Positions 4,285 through 7,046 of a stretch of 7,046 nt of DNA are shown here, piece after piece. The first letter of the stretch is position 1; every line of letters starts with the position of its first letter. Under the pieces are notes generated by a model that saw nothing but the letters and a program-made list of their open reading frames with translations, did no database searches and was not told the origin of the DNA. A program made the translations under genes and the position numbers. This stretch comes from an uncultured bacterium (GTDB lineage Bacteria; Actinomycetota; Coriobacteriia; Coriobacteriales; Atopobiaceae), in the NCBI GenBank assembly GCA_905215465.1, contig CAJMPT010000065.1, positions 1 to 7,046 of the forward strand. Reading direction: 5' to 3'.

Positions 4285-6645
4285 CTACGCCAGGCCCAGC
4301 GCCAGGCCGGCCGCGTGCACCAGGAAGGCCACGACCCAGGCCACGCACACCTGCAGCGCGAAGACGGCCACCGCGTAGCGCCCGCCCAGCTCGCTCTTGA
4401 CGGTACTGATGGCGGCCACGCACGGCGGGTAGAGCAGCGTGAACGCAAGGAAGACGTAGGCCGTGAGCGGCGAGAAGATCCCGGACAGCGCGCCTGCGGA
4501 GGTGGCGCCCAGAAGCACCGTGAGCGTGGAGATGACGCTCTCCTTGGCGATGAGGCCGCAGACCAGGGCGCAGGAGACCCGCCAGTCGCCAAAGCCCAGC
4601 GGCGCAAAGACCGGGGCCAGGAGGCCACCCAGCCCGGCGAGAAGGGACTCGGACTGGTCCGCCACCACGTTCAGGCGGATGTCGAAGGTCTGCAGGAACC
4701 AGATGACAACGCTGGCGGCGAAGATGATGGTGAACGCCTTGGTGATGAAGCCCTTGGCCTTGTCCCAGGCCAAAAGCAGCGTGGTCTTGGGGCTAGGCAG
4801 GCGGTAGTTGGGCAGCTCCATGACGAAGGGCACCGGGTCTCCCCGGAAGGCCGTGCGCTTGAGGGCCAGCGCTACGAGCATGCCCACCAGGATGCCCAGC
4901 ACGTAGAGCGAGACCATGGCAAGGACGCTCGCGCGCCCGAAGAACGCCGCGCAGAGAAGCCCGTACACCGGGAGCTTGGCCGAGCAGCTCATGAAAGGCG
5001 TCAGCATGACCGTCATCTTGCGGTCGTGCTCGGAGGGCAGGGTGCGGGTGGACATGATGGCCGGCACCGAGCAGCCAAAGCCGATGAGCATGGGCACGAA
5101 GCTGCGGCCGGAGAGGCCAAAACGGCGCAGGACCTTGTCCATGACAAAGGCCACGCGCGCCATGTAGCCGGAGTCCTCCAGGATGGAGAGCAGCAGGAAG
5201 AGCACCACGATGATGGGCAGGAAGGAAAGGACGCTGCCCACGCCGGCACAGATGCCGTCCACCACCAGCGAGTGGACCACGGGGTTGGTGCCAAAGGCGG
5301 TGAGCCCAGCGTCGATGCCCATCGTGACCCAGGACACGAGCTCCTCCATGAGGCCCTGCAGCCACGCGCCCAAGACGCCGAAGGTGAGCCAGAAGACCAG
5401 GCCCATGATGAGCACGAAGGCTGGGATGGCGGTATGGCGGCCGGTGAGCACGCGGTCGATGCGGGCGCTGCGGGCGTGCTCGCGGCTCTCGTGGGGCTTG
5501 ACCACGCAGCTGCCGCAGACCTCGCCGATGAACGAGAAGCGCATGTCGGCCAGGGCGGAGAGGCGGTCGGTCCCGGACTCCTCCTCCATCTGGCTGATGA
5601 TGTGCTCGATGCCGTCGAGCTCGTTGGCGTCGAGGCCGAGGGCACGGGTGACCAGCTCGTCTCCCTCGACGAGCTTGGTGGCCGCAAAGCGCACGGGGAT
5701 GCCGGCGCGCTGCGCGTGGTCGTCCACCAGGTGGCAGATGCCGTGGATGCAACGGTGAAGGGCGCCGCCGTCGGGCCCGTCGGCCGAGCAGAAGTCCAGG
5801 CGGCCCGGGCGCTCGCGGTAGCGCGCCACGTGCAGCGCGTGCTCCACGAGCTCGGAGATGCCCTCGTTCTTGGCGGCGCTGATGGGAACCACCGGGATGC
5901 CCAGCAGGCCCTCAAGCCGGTTGACGTCCACCGTGCCGCCGTTGGCCGTGAGCTCGTCCATCATGTTGAGTGCCAGCACCATGGGCCGATCGAGCTCCAT
6001 GAGCTGGAGCGTGAGGTAGAGGTTCCTCTCTATGTTGGTGGCGTCGACTATGTTGATGATGGCATCGGGGTTGGAGTCCAGGATGAACTGGCGGCTCACG
6101 ATCTCCTCGCTGGTGTAGGGAGACAGCGAGTAGATGCCCGGCAGGTCCGTGACCGTGGCCTCGGCGTGCCCGCGGATCTGGCCGTCCTTGCGGTCCACGG
6201 TGACGCCGGGGAAGTTGCCCACGTGCTGGTTGGAGCCCGTGAGCTGGTTGAAGAGGGTGGTCTTTCCGCAGTTCTGGTTGCCGGCGAGGGCAAAGGCCAG
6301 GGGCCGACCCTCGGGCACGGGGGAGCCGGAACGTCGCGGCGAGAGGCCCTTCTCGCCTAGGGCCGGGTGGGCGCTTGGGGCCTGGCGGACGGGCTCGGCG
6401 GCGACGCCGTCGGCGTCGTGGACGCCCCTGACCTCGATGCGGGCGGCGTCCGCCCGGCGCAAGGTGAGCTCGTAGCCGCGCAGGCGCAGCTCGAGGGGGT
6501 CTCCCATGGGCGCGTACTTGACCATGGTGACCTCGGTGCCGGGCGTTAGGCCCATGTCCAGGATGTGCTGGTGCAGCGCCGCGTCGTCGGAGCTCACCTG
6601 CGCAACTACCGCGTCCTTGCCAATCTCGAGCTCGTCAAGCCTCAT
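4285..6645 (-). CDS. feoB: Ferrous iron transporter, FeoA-FeoB fusion
   Basis: GTP-driven Fe2+ importer of the cytoplasmic membrane, 786 residues. Residues 1-72 are a FeoA (SH3-like) domain, with HQHILDMGLTPGTEV at 26-39 and LRGYELTLRRADAARI at 55-70; elsewhere FeoA is often a separate small protein. A linker (about 73-114) leads to the FeoB G-domain: G1 GNQNCGKT (122-129), switch I NFPGVTVD (144-151), G3 DLPG (167-170), G4 NMMD (227-230) and G5 SAAK (256-259). The helical domain spans about 260-390. The membrane part begins near 407 and has the two gate motifs, GFGCSVPA (522-529, Cys525) and PFMSCSAKLPVY (550-561, Cys554), then GLIAKESVISTL (697-708) and YPPC (739-742). G1 has Gln where FeoB usually has Pro. 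Start: ATG 6645 has AGAGGG (complement of 6655-6660) 9 nt upstream and begins exactly at the FeoA fold; an in-frame TTG at 6678 lies before that ribosome site. No FeoC follows. Confidence 0.96.
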   Translation of the reverse strand: MRLDELEIGKDAVVAQVSSDDAALHQHILDMGLTPGTEVTMVKYAPMGDPLELRLRGYELTLRRADAARIEVRGVHDADGVAAEPVRQAPSAHPALGEKGLSPRRSGSPVPEGRPLAFALAGNQNCGKTTLFNQLTGSNQHVGNFPGVTVDRKDGQIRGHAEATVTDLPGIYSLSPYTSEEIVSRQFILDSNPDAIINIVDATNIERNLYLTLQLMELDRPMVLALNMMDELTANGGTVDVNRLEGLLGIPVVPISAAKNEGISELVEHALHVARYRERPGRLDFCSADGPDGGALHRCIHGICHLVDDHAQRAGIPVRFAATKLVEGDELVTRALGLDANELDGIEHIISQMEEESGTDRLSALADMRFSFIGEVCGSCVVKPHESREHARSARIDRVLTGRHTAIPAFVLIMGLVFWLTFGVLGAWLQGLMEELVSWVTMGIDAGLTAFGTNPVVHSLVVDGICAGVGSVLSFLPIIVVLFLLLSILEDSGYMARVAFVMDKVLRRFGLSGRSFVPMLIGFGCSVPAIMSTRTLPSEHDRKMTVMLTPFMSCSAKLPVYGLLCAAFFGRASVLAMVSLYVLGILVGMLVALALKRTAFRGDPVPFVMELPNYRLPSPKTTLLLAWDKAKGFITKAFTIIFAASVVIWFLQTFDIRLNVVADQSESLLAGLGGLLAPVFAPLGFGDWRVSCALVCGLIAKESVISTLTVLLGATSAGALSGIFSPLTAYVFLAFTLLYPPCVAAISTVKSELGGRYAVAVFALQVCVAWVVAFLVHAAGLALGLA

Positions 6646-6654
6646 GCGCAGCGT

Positions 6655-6664
6655 CCCTCTCCCC
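6655..6664 (-). promoter_or_regulatory. Ribosome binding site that sets the feoAB start
   Basis: The complement reads GGGGAGAGGG, 9 nt before ATG 6645. It lies inside the 11-codon extension that a TTG start at 6678 would give, which argues for the ATG. Confidence 0.7.
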
Positions 6665-6682
6665 GCCTTGCGTCCCAATCGG

Positions 6683-6696
6683 ACGGATGAATCCGT
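6683..6696. promoter_or_regulatory. 14-bp palindrome in the feoAB leader, possible operator
   Basis: ACGGAT (6683-6688), GA, ATCCGT (6691-6696): a perfect 6+2+6 dyad, 37 nt before the feoAB start and just downstream of the candidate -10 box at 6706-6711. An operator at the transcription start is plausible because feo genes are commonly iron-regulated. The sequence does not match the DtxR or Fur boxes I know. A leader hairpin is the alternative. Confidence 0.45.
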
Positions 6697-6705
6697 TTGG
6701 ACGAA

Positions 6706-6714
6706 ATGCTAGCA
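6706..6714 (-). promoter_or_regulatory. Candidate extended -10 promoter of feoAB
   Basis: The complement reads TGCTAGCAT, which fits the extended -10 form TG-n-TAnnAT. It lies about 60 nt upstream of ATG 6645, in the A+T-richer part of the gap between the LysR stop and feoAB. I see no convincing -35, as is common for extended -10 promoters. Confidence 0.4.
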
Positions 6715-6758
6715 CGCCGGGGCCGCCTGCCCGCGGGGCCGTGCGTACGCGACGCCCG

Positions 6759-7046
6759 TCACTCCTCAGACCAGGACGAGAAGCACGCCAGGAAGCGCTC
6801 GCCGGCCGGCGAAAGCCTGCGGCCCCGCTCGCGCACCAGGGCAAGCCGCGTGACCAGGGCCTCGTCCGCCACGCGCTTGGCGAGAAGCCCCTCCATGTTG
6901 ACGGTCTCGCACATCTGGAGCGGCACGAGCCCCACGCCGAAGCCGCGGCGGGCCCAGTTGCACGTGGTGCGGGAGTCGTCGTTCAGGCACGCCACCACGA
7001 GCCTCGCCCCCGCCCGGCGGAACCGCTCGGAAAGCAGCGCCTGGTA
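6759..7046 (-). CDS. LysR-type transcriptional regulator, C-terminal fragment (runs off the window)
   Basis: Only the last 95 residues are present; the frame is open to the window edge and the N-terminal helix-turn-helix lies beyond it. The fragment fits the end of a LysR effector-binding domain: LVVACLNDDSRTTCNWARRGFG is a strand, then a helix covering the effector pocket, then the R-x-G-x-G turn. VGLVPLQMC is the 'Gi-llP' strand, and LVRERGRRLSPAGERFLACF is the typical last strand plus helix (family 'v.r....ls.a...f'). The stop is TGA (complement of 6759-6761). It is on the same strand as feoAB, 113 nt upstream, with no clear terminator between, though feoAB seems to have its own promoter. 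The regulated genes may lie outside the window; a role in iron control is not shown. Confidence 0.75.
   Translation of the reverse strand, partial: YQALLSERFRRAGARLVVACLNDDSRTTCNWARRGFGVGLVPLQMCETVNMEGLLAKRVADEALVTRLALVRERGRRLSPAGERFLACFSSWSEE

Noticed and set aside
3587..4378. A 263-codon open frame on the plus strand over the AEC gene
   Set aside because: It is antisense to a clear ten-helix transporter and has a charged, His-rich translation typical of the complement of a membrane protein gene.
4315..6360. A 681-codon open frame on the plus strand
   Set aside because: It lies wholly antisense to feoAB. Its translation is charged and low in complexity (runs of H, G, E, D, A) with no domain, as expected opposite a G+C-rich membrane protein gene.
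6646..6758. A riboswitch in the feoAB leader
   Set aside because: The leader from the candidate start to ATG is only about 55 nt and holds one small dyad; no aptamer-like multi-stem fold is visible.

Overview
The window comes from a G+C-rich bacterial chromosome. The GGAGG-type ribosome sites, the amino-acid composition, the FeoA-FeoB fusion and the flavour of the IS3-family element suggest an actinobacterium of the class Coriobacteriia (Olsenella/Atopobium-like). That assignment is inference from resemblance; no rRNA or other phylogenetic marker is present.

Layout. (1) 1-1367, plus strand: a MerR-like regulator (109-717) followed after 14 nt by a membrane-anchored DUF4230 protein (732-1367), probably one operon, with a 15-bp palindrome (66-80) just upstream. 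(2) 1368-3193, the convergent gap between the plus-strand pair and the minus-strand genes. It holds two copies (1390-1483 and 3058-3161) of a structured repeat with an internal 51-nt period, and between them an IS3-family insertion sequence (about 1512-2989) with imperfect terminal inverted repeats. The IS transposase reads on the minus strand. It keeps a textbook -1 frameshift signal but is broken by a one-base deletion between the second and third catalytic residues. (3) 3194-4147, minus strand: an AEC-family membrane transporter. (4) 4285-6645, minus strand: a one-piece FeoA-FeoB ferrous iron transporter with an extended -10-like box and a 14-bp palindrome in its leader. (5) 6759-7046, minus strand: the C-terminal end of a LysR-type regulator that runs off the window.

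How the parts fit. The two right-hand transport genes and the LysR fragment share a strand. FeoAB imports Fe2+ and AEC probably exports or imports an organic anion; the sequence does not show that they work together. The left pair looks like a regulator with a target membrane protein of unknown role. The least ordinary part is the intergenic repeat. Copy A is a strong intrinsic terminator for the DUF4230 gene. Copy B is its diverged relative, and its 3' arm can pair with any of three upstream arms. The stem arms differ between copies but remain self-complementary, which suggests selection on structure. No tRNA, rRNA, CRISPR array or defence system was seen.
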